In this document: positions 43,833 to 54,475 of the stretch, piece after piece
How the letters are laid out: each line of letters starts with the position of its first letter
Position numbering within the stretch: the stretch's first letter is position 1
Assembly (NCBI GenBank): GCA_030407005.1
Contig: JAUDYN010000008.1
Coordinates: 1,364,001-1,428,000 of the forward strand
DNA length: 64,000 nucleotides
From: Desarmillaria ectypa
Taxonomy: Eukaryota; Basidiomycota; Agaricomycetes; Agaricales; Physalacriaceae
Direction: 5' to 3'
Translations under genes and position numbers: made by a program
The notes under the pieces: generated by a model
Databases searched by the model: none
What the model saw: the letters and a program-made list of their open reading frames with translations, nothing else
What the model was told of the DNA's origin: nothing

Positions 43833-44165
43833 ATGTTCTCTCGTGCTTTTATCTTCATCGCTATCGTCGCCTCCGCTCTTAGTACGTTGCCCCCACTGCT
43901 TGTATCCTGGGTTCCTCTTTCTTACACACCCTGTTAGGCGTGTATGCGGCGTGTACGAATTACACAGTCGTTGCTGGTGATACTTTTACGAGTATCGCCA
44001 TAAGATTTGGGGTTACCATCGCCCAACTCATGGCTGCAAATCCCCAGATCACCAACCCTGATGCTTTGACGGTGGGCCAGGTAAGTTATTTTAATCGGCG
44101 CCGGTACCTGATGAGTCGCTGATGTGTCGCGGTCACAGGTGATCTGTATCCCCAGACCCAGATAA
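43833..44165 (+). CDS. Secreted single-LysM protein (effector type), gene A
   Basis: A 72-residue protein in three exons. ATG 43833 (MFSRAFIFIAIVASALS) gives a signal peptide cleaved near Ala20/Ala21. The mature peptide is essentially one LysM domain: CTNYTVVAGDTFTSIAIRFG, VTIAQLMAANPQI, NPDALTVGQ and, after an intron, VICIPRPR. Conserved LysM features are present (YTVVAGDT, NP.I, the GQ.ICIP end and a Cys pair at about 22 and 67). LysM binds chitin oligosaccharides. Small LysM-only secreted proteins commonly shield hyphae or hide chitin fragments, which is inferred here. Introns: 43881-43936 and about 44081-44138, GT..AG. The stop TAA is at 44163-44165. A decayed paralogue follows at 45712. 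Confidence 0.9.
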
Positions 44166-44219
44166 AGGCTCCCATCATGATGTCTATCCGAATCGAAATA
44201 GGAAGGAAGGGTGTGATGT

Positions 44220-45013
44220 ATAGCTGGTCGTCACTTCTCCGTTTGCATTGAGTATCGTGTAACTAGTTGCTTGCAACGTATCGCATTTCTTTCCTAGATC
44301 TCTTGCTTTTGAAAGGATTTTTCCAAACAGAGGCTGAAGCGTCTTGAGTGGTAAGGATACTAGTGATCAAGACATTACTATAACGTGACCACGACACCAC
44401 CGGATCAGGATTCGAAGTTCGCGACCGAGTATGCCATGCTCCAGTTTATTTGCGCCTATTTCTAACTTTACTTGCTGGTTTGTGAGAGGGTTCTGGATCG
44501 ACACGAATCATATATGTACGTGACTGAGATGAAAATGAATTTTGAAACGGATTTGAGATGGGACCAATATATAATAACATTCTAACTGTCTGTCTTTGAA
44601 AAAACCTTGGAACTGTGTCACATGGATCAAGACGCGCCACATGAAGCGATAACTTCCTCGCTTCCATAGTCAAGTTCAAAAACATTATAGTTGATGGACT
44701 TGTCAATATAATAACAAGAATAGTAGAGGTGGCGGCTTGTCAAATCAGTGCATGAAATTGGAATCGGGTGGTGGTACTGGTTCATATTTTCGAAAATTTT
44801 ACAAATTATATTGTCACCAGAAGGTTCACAATGAGCCAGAAAATAATAATTCAGAGGAGCCACATATATACATCAGCTAGAAATAAATCTTTGGGGGTCC
44901 TCAGAAATTCAATACATTAGGGCCTTGCACCATGGTGAGGCATTTGGCTTCGCGAGGCAAATCAGAGATAGCAGCTCCTGCCTTGCTCCTTACCAAATTT
45001 TGCTGGTGAGGTC
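44220..45013 (+). repeat. Downstream module of LysM gene A (duplicated at 46190-46877 plus 47126-47345)
   Basis: Long but imperfect similarity to the region behind LysM gene B. Examples are GGTCGTCACTTCTCC versus GGTCATCACTTATCC, CATAGTCAAGTTCAAAAACAT versus CACAGTCAAGTTTCAAAATC, and GAGCCAGAAAATAATAATTC versus GAGCCAGATAATAATTC. It marks a tandem duplication of the whole LysM locus. No coding sequence is seen. Confidence 0.75.
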
Positions 45014-45261
45014 TGTTGGGATTTGAGAGTTGAGCCGAGATGATGGCAATCTGGCATCATGCCGAACTTGCTGATTAAGAGAGAAATATTAGGAAAGTTG
45101 TAGAACATTCTAGTAAAGTAGCATTTAGTATATAAGTAGGTACAGTAGTGTACATCTGCATGCATTTGCAGAGCTCAGCCAAGCACAATACTATTGGCCT
45201 GACACTGTGCATGTACTAACTGGGAATGAACTGATCTATTCATCCCCCGTTTTTCACAACA
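45014..45261 (+). mobile_element. Solo LTR, family 1 (copy 2)
   Basis: 248 bases, TGTTGGGATT at the left end and TTTTCACAACA at the right end, nearly identical to 46878-47125. Flanking pentamers AGGTC (45009-45013) and GGGTC (45262-45266) match at four of five positions. The paralogous position in the second LysM module (near 47350-47372) lacks the element, so this is a clean insertion. No internal retroelement sequence remains. Confidence 0.85.
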
Positions 45262-45711
45262 GGGTCCTCTACATTCAATCCGCAAGCAGTCGGATTTCTA
45301 TGGGAGGTGCTTGGAGATCGTTCAGATGATATAGAGATGCATAATTCCCCACTCATTATGGGTAGTCGCAACCTCAATATTGGATCTGAGACTGGGTGAA
45401 TCTCTATAGGAGGCACATGAAAATCATTTAGGTGACATGATGGGGGTGTTGTGGATCAACTTCTAGCAAGCTGCAATTCAAACTAAAGATATGAATCAAA
45501 GAGTCGTCGGGCATAAATACAGTGTCCATTTGTGTCTGCTTACCTACTCTCCTATCTCAACACGTAATTGAGTGAGCTTGCGGAAATAGAGAAGCGCTGT
45601 TTGGAATACTAGGTTGGAATTCAGCTGAAGGAGGGGGAAAACTAATTCCCTTGGTACATGGAATATCAACTCATCAATCTTCATTTCAGCATTCAAAGCC
45701 ATATTCAAAAT
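45262..45711 (+). promoter_or_regulatory. Promoter module of LysM gene B (duplicated at 47365-47875)
   Basis: Shares an ordered series of matches with 47365-47875: CATTCAATCC, GGCGCTTGGAGATCGTT-like, CCTCAATATTGGATC, GCAATTCAAACTAAAGATA and CATCGGGCATAAATA-like. The conserved GCATAAATA (near 45511) could be a TATA-type element, 200 bases before the ATG. Confidence 0.6.
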
Positions 45712-46058
45712 ATGTTCGCTTGTACTTTCACTCACATCGCTATCATTGCCACTGCTCTCAGTACTGACCTCCATTGTCATCATCTTCACTGATTTCTCAC
45801 CCTTTACTACTAGGCGTCAAAGCTATTTGCGACAATGACTGCTCAGGAGACACTTATATCGCCAAATCCAGTGATACCTGCTGGAGTATCACTACCCAAG
45901 CAGCAATTGATGTCACCCGACTCCAGGCAGCCAATCTAGGCATCCAATGTGATTTTTTTGTATGTTGGCCAGGTGAGTGGTACTAATGGACCTGATATAA
46001 TATCTACTGACACACCATGACTGCAGAGGTTCTGCGTTTCCAGTAATGTTTGATCGTT
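45712..46058 (+). pseudogene. LysM gene B, frameshifted paralogue of gene A
   Basis: ATG 45712 (MFACTFTHIAIIATALS) and the first intron at the same codon position as gene A show common descent. The mature part is a divergent LysM with four Cys (CDNDCSGDTYIAKSSDTCW, then LQAANLGIQCDF). A run of seven T at 45953-45959 puts the frame out of register with the conserved end. One T fewer would join the frame to a typical VGQ, the intron 45972-46025 and a Cys-Val ending, as in gene A. As written, translation runs into unrelated codons (FVCWPG) and stops. Either the gene is dead, a sequencing error sits in the homopolymer, or another splice is used. Downstream splice sites are intact. Confidence 0.72.
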
Positions 46059-46189
46059 ATGTTTCTGGTAACTTGTAACAATGTCCGTGTTTGATCCCAG
46101 AGAAGGAAGAGTGCTGTCTCATTGTAATACTTATCAAATTGTACTTCTACTTTTGACCGAAAAGAATTGTGACCAAAAATTTACTGGCA

Positions 46190-46872
46190 TGGCCTATTAC
46201 TGGTCATCACTTATCCATTTTTACTGAGTATCGTGTGACTGGTCACTTGTAAAGTATCAAATTTCTTGCCTAGTTCAAACTTGTCTCGTTTAAAAAGCAG
46301 TTCCCCCCCCCTAAACTGAGGTCAAGTACTGTTAACTTCCATGAGTGTTTCGCTAGAGTTAGGACACCCATTTGAGCTGACGTCATCATAACGTGACTGC
46401 GACACAGCCCGATCAGGTTTCGATGTTTGCAACCAGGTATCAATACATAACTTGCTGCTGGGAAAAAAATTAACCTTTTTTCCATGTATTAATTTCATTT
46501 ACCCTCATTCCCACTTTGCATTGCAGGTTTGGGAGCTGGGGACTGAGGGTATTTCTAACATATTGGATCGAAGCGAATCCAATATGTGGGAGGAAAGTGA
46601 AATTCGAGACTTGAGGTGAAACCAACATAGAATATAGCATACTGACTGCCGGTCTTCATGAAAAAGCTTGGAATTGTTACACACACCAAGGCGTGCAGCA
46701 TGAAGTAATCATAACTTTCCTGCTTCCACAGTCAAGTTTCAAAATCTTATGATTGATGGAGTTATATGAGTATAATAACAATACTCAAAGGTAGTAATAG
46801 TAAAGAGACTTGGTAAGTTGTCACATAGGAATATGCGGAATTGGAACCGGGTGCCAAGTGGGTTTAATGCAC
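46190..46872 (+). repeat. Downstream module of LysM gene B, left part
   Basis: Paralogous to 44220-44800. It is interrupted at 46878 by a solo LTR and resumes at 47126 (CTTTCGTGCTTTCTAAAATT.., then GGTTCACTATGAGCCAG). No gene is present. Confidence 0.7.
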
Positions 46873-46877
46873 GATGT

Positions 46878-47125
46878 GTTGGGATTTGAGAGTTGAGCCG
46901 AGATGATGGCAATCCGGCATCATGCCGAACTTGCTGATTAAGAAAGAAATATTAGGAAACTTGTAGAAGATTCTAGTAAATTAGTATTTAGTATATAAGT
47001 AGGTACAGTAGTGTACATCTGCATGCGTTTGCAGAGCTCAGCCAAGCACAATACTATTGGCCTGACACCGTGCATGTACTAACTGGGAACAAACTGATCT
47101 ATTCATTCCCCCATTTTTCACAACA
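46878..47125 (+). mobile_element. Solo LTR, family 1 (copy 3, perfect target duplication)
   Basis: 248 bases, TGTTGGGATT...TTTTTCACAACA, flanked on both sides by CGATG (46873-46877 and 47126-47130), a perfect 5-base target-site duplication. It contains the shared promoter-like segment AGTATATAAGTAGGTACAGT. The equivalent place in the gene A module (about 44790-44800) is empty. The perfect duplication suggests a younger insertion than copies 1 and 2. Confidence 0.92.
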
Positions 47126-47364
47126 CGATGCTTTCGTGCTTTCTAAAATTCACAAAGGATATCACCACTGGCAGGTTCACTATGAGCCAGATAATAATTC
47201 AGAGGAGCCACACACATACATCAGCTGGAAACAATCTCGGAGTATTGCGCAATCATTTTAGGGCCTCACCGTACCAATATGACGAGATGCCAGCTTCACG
47301 AGATGAATCGGAGTGGACCGAGCAGTGATACCTGGCAAATCTCCTCCCCAATTTTTGCCGGTAG

Positions 47365-47875
47365 AACCTTCAACATTCAATCCATGAGCAGCCGGATCTC
47401 TATGAGAGGCGCTTGGAGATCGTTTAGACCAACCAGAGACTGTATGTTGAGATAAGCGGTAATTTTCCAGCCGCTCACCCGGATATAGCAGGGAACCCTC
47501 GCAAACAGGCGAGGGTTATCGTTGTTCGTCTAGCTATTTATCTACACTGTACACCTAATAGAAGTAATACTACGTAGTAAACAAGGCCGAGGAGAAGAAC
47601 AGGCTTCCTTGCCTGACAACCGAAGATCCCGACGTCAACTGCGCTGCGATGCGTGACACTTGATACTCCAACACTGTATTGTTGCCCCCTTCGACGAGTA
47701 GTGGCAGCCTCAATATTGGATCCGCGATCGGGTGGTTCTATGGGGGGCGCTAAATATTCGTTTAGGCGACATGGTGACAGCGCTGCGGATCAACTTTCTG
47801 TAAGCCGCAATTCAAACTAAAGATACAAATCAAAGAGTCATCGGGCATAAATAAAGCGTCCATTTGTACCGTACT
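47365..47875 (+). repeat. Orphan third LysM promoter module, split by an LTR
   Basis: Matches the promoter module of LysM gene B (45262-45545) up to GGGCATAAATA..GTCCATTTG, but no LysM coding sequence follows. The module is split by a solo LTR at 47445-47673. It shows that at least a third LysM unit once existed or was partly copied. Confidence 0.65.
47445..47673 (+). mobile_element. Solo LTR, family 2 (perfect target duplication)
   Basis: 229 bases from TGTTGAGATAAG to TACTCCAACA, unrelated in sequence to family 1. It is flanked by CTGTA on both sides (47440-47444 and 47674-47678). It contains a strong hairpin AACCCTCGC/GCGAGGGTT (about 47497-47520). TGTTG..CAACA ends and a 5-base duplication fit a Ty1/copia-type LTR retrotransposon. 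No internal domain is present. Confidence 0.9.
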
Positions 47876-48476
47876 CTATGCCAAATTCTCTTGTTTTGAA
47901 ACAAATGTGTCGAAATGTTGTCAATATTCATGAATGGCTGCTAGTAAGCATGGTTATAGATGCTCCGTTGTTGATGTATGTCGATACAATACCGACTAGA
48001 CGCACTGGAGCACTTCCAGGCACTGCCGGAGCCACTAGAGCTGGCGTTGCCGCAACATGACCGCGACTTCCGGCGCATAATATAGCTACTGGGAGAAATC
48101 TCGAAGTGAGGTGGCTTACCTCGTTGTTGCATATCCATTCCAAGCCACAACGGTGCTCAATTTCATTAGACACGGCTCAGATTTGGCCGAACAAAGCCTC
48201 TCTGCCACCTGTAAGACCCACAAAGGATTGTCGTGACCATTTGTTTAAGGTTCTATTGTGGACAATAATCGAACCAGCGGACTGCAGAGCTACCGAGGTG
48301 ATGGCGACGTTCTGTTGAAATTCGATGTATACTTCTATCTCTCACACTGTTTCGCCGTGTACACGTACTCGAAACCTTCACTCTAAGTTTAAGCGTGGTG
48401 AGCTCGCCATCATCTCAACCATGAGCAAACATATTCACCAAAAGTCACCGTGCCACTAGTTGCAGACTTTGCTGGC
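47876..48476. other. Spacer before F-box pseudogene
   Basis: About 600 bases. No LysM, signal-peptide or other coding similarity is recognised after the orphan promoter module. Confidence 0.4.
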
Positions 48477-49970
48477 ATGGAGTCGCATCATCGCAGAACA
48501 ATCCACTCATTTCCGCCCAGAATACAAGACCTCTGGTACAACAACGACCCTCCTTTGGAATATGACAAGCCTCTCCTTCTTAAAACTATCCTGACGGGTC
48601 CTCAACGCCTTGCCGAGTTCGAGGCTCTAAGGCAGAGTCTCCCGGATGGGATCGACGAAGATTGTGACCAGCTAGCAGAAAATATCGCGGTCGCCCTCGA
48701 GCCTGTACGCAGACTCAACGATATCGTCCCCCCATAGATCTTCATCGCCTGCCATGAAGGCATGAATAACAAAGTAGCTACCGTATATTGCAATTCGCTC
48801 AACTCCAAAGATCCACCATGGCCGCTCTCCCAAGTATGCCATCGCTGGAGATCCGTCGCCCTGAACATTGCAAGAATATGGTCCTCTATCAAAATGATCC
48901 TTCACCAAGAGCTTATGTCCGAAGAAGAGGAGGAACTCTTCTATGCAGCTGGAAAGATCCCTAAGTCACGCTCTATCCCTGATGTTCTGCGGCTATGGCG
49001 ATTTTTCGGATTATACGGGACTGCAAATCCTCCTCCTTGCCATGCCTAGGTGCACGCAGCTAATCATCACAGCTCCATCGGAACTTTTCCATTTTTTTCT
49101 CGGCATGCAGGGGTTCATTAAGTGCACTCAATCATCTGTTCCTGTCGGACATTATAGATCCCGAAGGTGCACCTCCTGACCTCGAAATCGACGCCTTTAA
49201 GTGAGCCCCAAACCTCAGAGACTTGCACCTCGTCGCACTAGGGCCGCACCATGGGTCGAGCACATAAAGATTCCCTGGTCGCAATTAACCGGCTATACAT
49301 CGCATCTGGCGTTTGACCACGTGGATCGCGTGGGTATTCGAAAGGCTTGCAGCGCAAAGACGATCTTCTTGCACTGTATGCCACCGACTGGGCAGACGCC
49401 GATGGAGGTGGACTTCGATCATATCAGAAAGCTTCAGTTATATGAGAAGCCGGATTCCAAGGGCGGTATCAAAGAGCAGATCCCGTACATATACGCTGCG
49501 ACACTGGAAACGTTGGGCTTGCGATACACTGATGTCGTCCCCCAGTTCCCGTCTGACTTCTACATGGACATGCAATCACTTAAAATAGAGTGCACCCTAT
49601 GCGAAGATCCTTGCTCCGACATCCACCTCGTCGAATTCCTACGAACCACGTCCGGCATAAAAAACTGAAACTCTCAGTTGAAGGAATCACCGAGTACCTC
49701 ATTTGCAGTCTGATCTACCACTCCCTCCTTCCGTCCTTGGAACATCTAGACTTGACTGGCTCGACGTTCGCGTTTCAGGGTTACCAGGTGGTGTTCTTTA
49801 GAACAGTCAAGTTGCGGCGCAACCCCGTGCGGATCCAGATGCTCGGGCCCGCTTCCCGCCTGCAGCATCTGGATCTTTGCTCGGATTGGGCATCATCTAT
49901 TCACGCGCATCTAGAAGTCGGGACTGCGTGGAAAGAGTTGCTGGACGGAGGTTTGGAGGTGCAATCATAG
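48477..49970 (+). pseudogene. F-box protein pseudogene
   Basis: ATG 48477 (MESHHRRTIHSFPPR) opens a frame with the usual coiled-coil lead, then VRRLNDIVPP and a TAG at 48735-48737 immediately before IFIACHEG, inside the F-box-like motif. PPWPLSQVCHRWRSVALNIARIWSSI follows in the same frame. Further downstream the frame changes several times: near 48940-49010 (SRSIPDVLRLWRFFGLYG), near 49050-49200, and between 49201-49668 and 49660-49970. The last two carry LRR-like text (FDHIRKLQLYEKPD, TLETLGLRYTDVV, SLEHLDLTGS, RLQHLDLCSDW). At least one stop and three shifts make it non-functional. The intact gene at 16382 shows the expected layout. Confidence 0.82.
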
Positions 49971-52900
49971 TAACACGGAAGATTGTTTAAGAACATCTAC
50001 AATCAGTGACGGACAAAATTTCACCAGCTAGCAGCAATAAGCCCGCACGAAGAACGTGTGTGTCGCAGTGAGAATAAATGTTTAGTGTGAGCAATATGAC
50101 CACCCCGAGGTTCAGAAGCTTCATTATCGACCTAAGCCGATTGGTTCGGATGGAATGAAGTACACGGGAATTGCTTGCAAGAAGGGTTTCCGGGGGTTAA
50201 CATGACTTTATTTTAGAGCATTGGTCACAGCATTGGGCATAAATAAATACCCTATCTGTAATCAGATCAGAGCAGAAGACAGGGTGTTGGACATGGGTAC
50301 AAACCGGGATGCATTCGTGGGTAACCTAACGCTTTTATCCACCTTTAAGCCCAATTCTCGGACGAGCCTTATGTCCAACAAGGTAGCAAGGCAGCGTCAT
50401 TCGCCGTACACCACTGCAGGGGTTTTATGATAACGCATCCCTTGGGGGGCCCGGAGTCCGAACGACGCTGCGAATGAAAGCCGAGGAAGAGTCGAAATGG
50501 TTGTCGCAAAATGCAGCGGTAAATGGCCCTATTTGTCGAAACCCTACAAAGAATCTGGAGCAACGGTCGGGATGTTTTGCCAAGGAACATAGCTTTGGTC
50601 CCGTGCAAAGGATGTAAGTGCCGGTGAACTGAATGTTCTCGTCCTCGTCTTCGTTGGTTGGAGCCTTCCTTTGGAGCCTGCCAATACCCAGAAGGCTTTC
50701 CTTGTGGCACCCACCCTATGGTACTCCGTTTCCACTGGACTTCTTCGACTTGAATAGAGTTGAGATTTGACCGTAGGCGATGTTTTTTTTAGCCCGGAGA
50801 GTGCTCGGTACTGTAACTCGAGCATGTGTAGTGCGGATCGACCTAAGGTCCTCTTCAATTGGAAATGGTTGTAGCGGCAATGTTTCGCCAGGGTCACAGT
50901 AAATGACCATAAGTAGAATTTCCTAGCGTCTAGGAAGCTGCGCTATAACGAGAACGCGAAAATGCAGAGTGCCGGAGCAGCACCTCCGTGAGCCTACACT
51001 TTCGCGTAGATGTGACAACTATGTTCGGAGTCGGTCGAAAGAGAGCGGCAATCCCGTTGAAACGGAGACCTGACGTTCGGCATTTCAATGGGCGCGACTA
51101 GCAAGCATTGATTTCATACTACCGGGAAAATGCTTGAATGACGGAAGTGTAAGAACCCAGACAAGGAGTCAACGGAATAGCTGAGCCCTGACCAGGTCTC
51201 TGTAGAATATCCGAAATTCGGAATAGCTGAAGCAACAGTGACTTGAATGTAATGATGGTGCCCTAAATTCATGTAGTCAACTAACCAATTCCGTGACGCC
51301 AAGGTCAGAAATCTACTTCGGTGGTATAATCTTTCGAATTGTTCTTCTTGGCTTTTGTTTTTAACATCCTGGCTCTGGACACGATCCTTGACATCCCCGC
51401 TCTCTCCATTCTTCTGTAGGTATCCCCTCAGGCTCGCAGGGTCACGGGTAACTTGAGAAAACAGATCCACCTGGTGCGATAATGTGCGTAGCTTCGGGAG
51501 CAAAAAGAATGTATATATACCCCTAGCTCTTCGAATCGGAGTTTTCAGCGAGTTGGTTCCTTATACAGACAGGCGCCGGCGCAGTGCGACGTGAGGGACC
51601 ATCAGAATGTTTGGCCTGAAGGGCGGACAGGGCGATAGTAATCTAGTACATAACTTCCCAGGAAATCGGAATGGATAGTTCTGTCGATACACGAGGATGA
51701 AGTGACAAGCGTTTCATCGATCAAAGCTTCACATCGGTGAAAAGCGCTTTGGGAAACTAACGTTTATTAAAAGGCATTCCGACGAGGTAGATAGAGGATA
51801 AGGCGGAGTATTGTCACGTAAACGTGGGTGTCCATCTGATGGTGATAAAGTTTCCTACAAGTACGGTGACCTTCTGGGTCAACGAAAGAGTATTTCATGC
51901 TTACTGTTATCCCTTAGTCTTAGGTCATTAGACCACAGAATGGGACTGGGAAGACCTTTATGATCCCATTATTTCTGTCGTTGCTTGGCAGATACTAGAA
52001 GATCGTTTAGATGACAAGGTGGGAGTAATGCTGTGTCCGTCCGCGAGGACCTCCGTAATACGCGGATCCACGAATTAGAAATTGTCGGGTATATTCATCC
52101 TGACGCTTTTTCATCGAGAAATGGGCTGCGCTAGAAAATGTGATTCTTAGAACGAGCCGAGAAGGGCTGACCAGACCGGCCAGACCATTGCGTCTAGAGC
52201 CGATTCAGTCTTGGACACTGTTCTTGCAAAACGGCGGTCTCACCGCCGTAGCCTGTCGACTATTTTCTTGTTTAAAAAAATTAGAAGGTGTATGTTGCAA
52301 TTTGTGATGCAAAGGACGACAGTTATTTTGGGTCCGAGCATTAGTCATCAGCGGACAAGGAGCGCCACCCTGAACTCTTCTGTCGTCCACTCGCCCTAAA
52401 AGACACGCCATCCTCACGTCCGTCAACTAGTACTTTGACCTCGGAATTTCAGACTGCCTTGGCATTTCTCTGTGGGTTTTCTCCAACAGTTATTTTCATA
52501 ACATGGGCCAAGAGGACTGCACAAATAGATCTGCGAGCACATGGGTCATGTCCGTGGCAGGGGTAAAATTAATAAATGATATCAGGGCATCGAAAGTCGG
52601 GTTCTTTTTGCGCATTCTTCGTTCAATTACGCACACGCTTTTGTAGCGGTATCGTAGCCTTATTGCCTCTTATTGCCCTCGGAGCCTCTCCTCAAGGGTA
52701 TGTTTTCTCATGGTAAATATAGAATTGGTTCCTGTAATTCTGACATTTGTGCATTGTTAGGTACACGGTGATTGTCATCATCAATTTGAGACCCCATCTT
52801 TGCAGGTGTACATCCTTCGGACTGCGTAATTACAGAGCTGAACACGGTATGCGAACCGGAATCGATGAATTCAATATACATGCAGGAACCTGTTGAGCCT

Positions 52901-53109
52901 TAACTGACGTCTTGCTCCGTCGGACGTCATTCTGTACTGCGTATGATCTGGATGATTGGTGCCTTCGACGCGCGTACCACTGGACAGTTCGCCCTGAAAG
53001 GTGTTTCGGCTGGGTGAGAAACACCGCGAGAGACCAGGTGCTCAAATACTCCTCGATTCAGTTTCTCCGACTCCGCCTTGGCCCTTCTCTGTTTCTGCAC
53101 CCACCCGTC
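49971..53109. other. 3.1-kb stretch without a recognisable gene
   Basis: Several open stretches were read (minus 50369-50897, minus 51114-51503, plus 52211-52399), but none has an ATG plus domain or matching exons. The minus-strand segment around 50470-50660 has an exon-like run (LCSLAKHPDRCSRFF) that could be decayed coding sequence. A 96-base palindrome-ended segment lies at 50285-50380. Confidence 0.4.
50285..50380. repeat. Short segment with perfect 10-base inverted ends
   Basis: TGTTGGACAT at 50285-50294 and ATGTCCAACA at 50371-50380 are exact reverse complements. TG..CA ends resemble LTR termini, but 96 bases is very short and no convincing target duplication flanks it. Confidence 0.4.
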
Positions 53110-54323
53110 ATGGTCCTCCTCGCTCTTTGGCTCCTCATCGTTACCCCAAGTCTAGCACTTGCTAAAAAAGACTCGAAACGAGGCTTGACATTCCCCGCTG
53201 CGAACAACCCGGAGGATGTTCTAAACATTAATCAGACGGACAGTGTTGTATCGTGGATATACGACTGGGCTCTCTCGCCGCCAAGTTACCTCACCAATAC
53301 AAGCATCGAATATGTCCCTATGCAATGGGGCGCAGGTAATATCGAGAACCTCGCATCAGCTGTTAAGAGTCAGGGTGCCAAAACGTTATTGGTGCGTTGC
53401 CTATCGACGTTAGTCGCATCCCGCCTAATATTCGATGACCGTAGACATTCAATGAGCCGGACTTTACTCAGCAATCGAACCTAGATCCTACATATGCCGC
53501 AGGGCTATGGCAGAAGTACATTGATCCGCTGAAAGATGAGGGCGTTCGTCTTGGAGGTCCTGCTATCACCAGTTCTAGTACAGGACTTCCATGGCTAAGA
53601 CAGTTCATGAGTGCATGCGGAAATTGTACTATTGATTTCCTGACGGTTCACTGGTGAGCAAAAATCCTGTCAATTCCCATGCTCCGTAAATAACTCTTTT
53701 CAGGTACGGTGAAGGTACCGCAGGATTTTATGATTATCTTTGGTCTCTTCATGGTCTCTACCCGAACCACACAGTGTGGGTGACCGAGTATGCAGACACC
53801 GCAGGGAACGCAAGCGGTAGGACTTTATATTCAAGTGCCCGACTAAGTCTGAATGATTCCTAGATGTCCTCCAATTCATCAACCAAACTACTACGTATAT
53901 GGAAAGTCTCGATTGGGTTGAACGATATGCATGGTTTGGTTACTTCGTATGTCGTCACATTTGCCTCTCTATTACTTCTACTCATTCTCCCTCAGAGACC
54001 TGAGAATGGCACATACTATAGTGAGTCCTCCAATCATCGGTAGTATTTGTCTGACCACCGTCGTAGATCTTTTGAACGCTGATGGCAGTCTTAATCCTCT
54101 CGGGCAATCATACATTGGAGCTGGAACTGTCGAGAAAAGCGGCCCCGTAACGGTTACGCCTACGACAGCAGTAGCTGGTCCAAGTAACTCGTTTATCACG
54201 ATATCCGCACCGACGAACGTTGCGACGCACGTCACCTCTGGTGCTTCTAGTCACCGCTCTTGGGGAAGCAGTGGATTGTGGGCGTTGAGCTGCTTAATCG
54301 GAACGATGTGGCTCATAAATTGA
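53110..54323 (+). CDS. GH128 beta-1,3-glucanase (Asl1-like), probably GPI-anchored
   Basis: Glycoside hydrolase family 128 acts on beta-1,3-glucan of the fungal wall. ATG 53110 (MVLLALWLLIVTPSLALAKK) gives a clear signal peptide followed by the family start KRGLTFPAANNPEDVL. Then come VSWIYDWALSPPSYL, EYVPMQWGAGNIENL and, after an intron (53392-53446), TFNEPD with the catalytic acid/base Glu. GPAITSSSTGLPWLRQFM and IDFLTVHWYG lead to VWVTEYADTAG with the nucleophile Glu, and RYAWFGYFRPENG. The C-terminus is Ser/Thr-rich and ends in a hydrophobic tail (GLWALSCLIGTMWLIN), consistent with a GPI-anchor signal. Five exons. The stop TGA is at 54321-54323. Length, about 370 residues. Wall softening during hyphal growth or fruiting is inferred. 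Confidence 0.93.
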
Positions 54324-54475
54324 TAGACTGACTGGTCGCAGGGTTATTTTATTATTTGTACTTAAGATTCATCGGGTATTATTGGCTAATTTTTAAGGGT
54401 ACTTATTTAGAAAGCGGTATCTCTAGTGGAATGAAGTTGCCTTTTTCAGATCCGCTGTTCTTCGCTCTATCCACC

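Noticed and set aside
51114..51503. 129-codon open stretch on the minus strand
   Set aside because: Opens with TTG, has no ATG nearby and no domain. It could be decayed coding sequence but cannot be supported.
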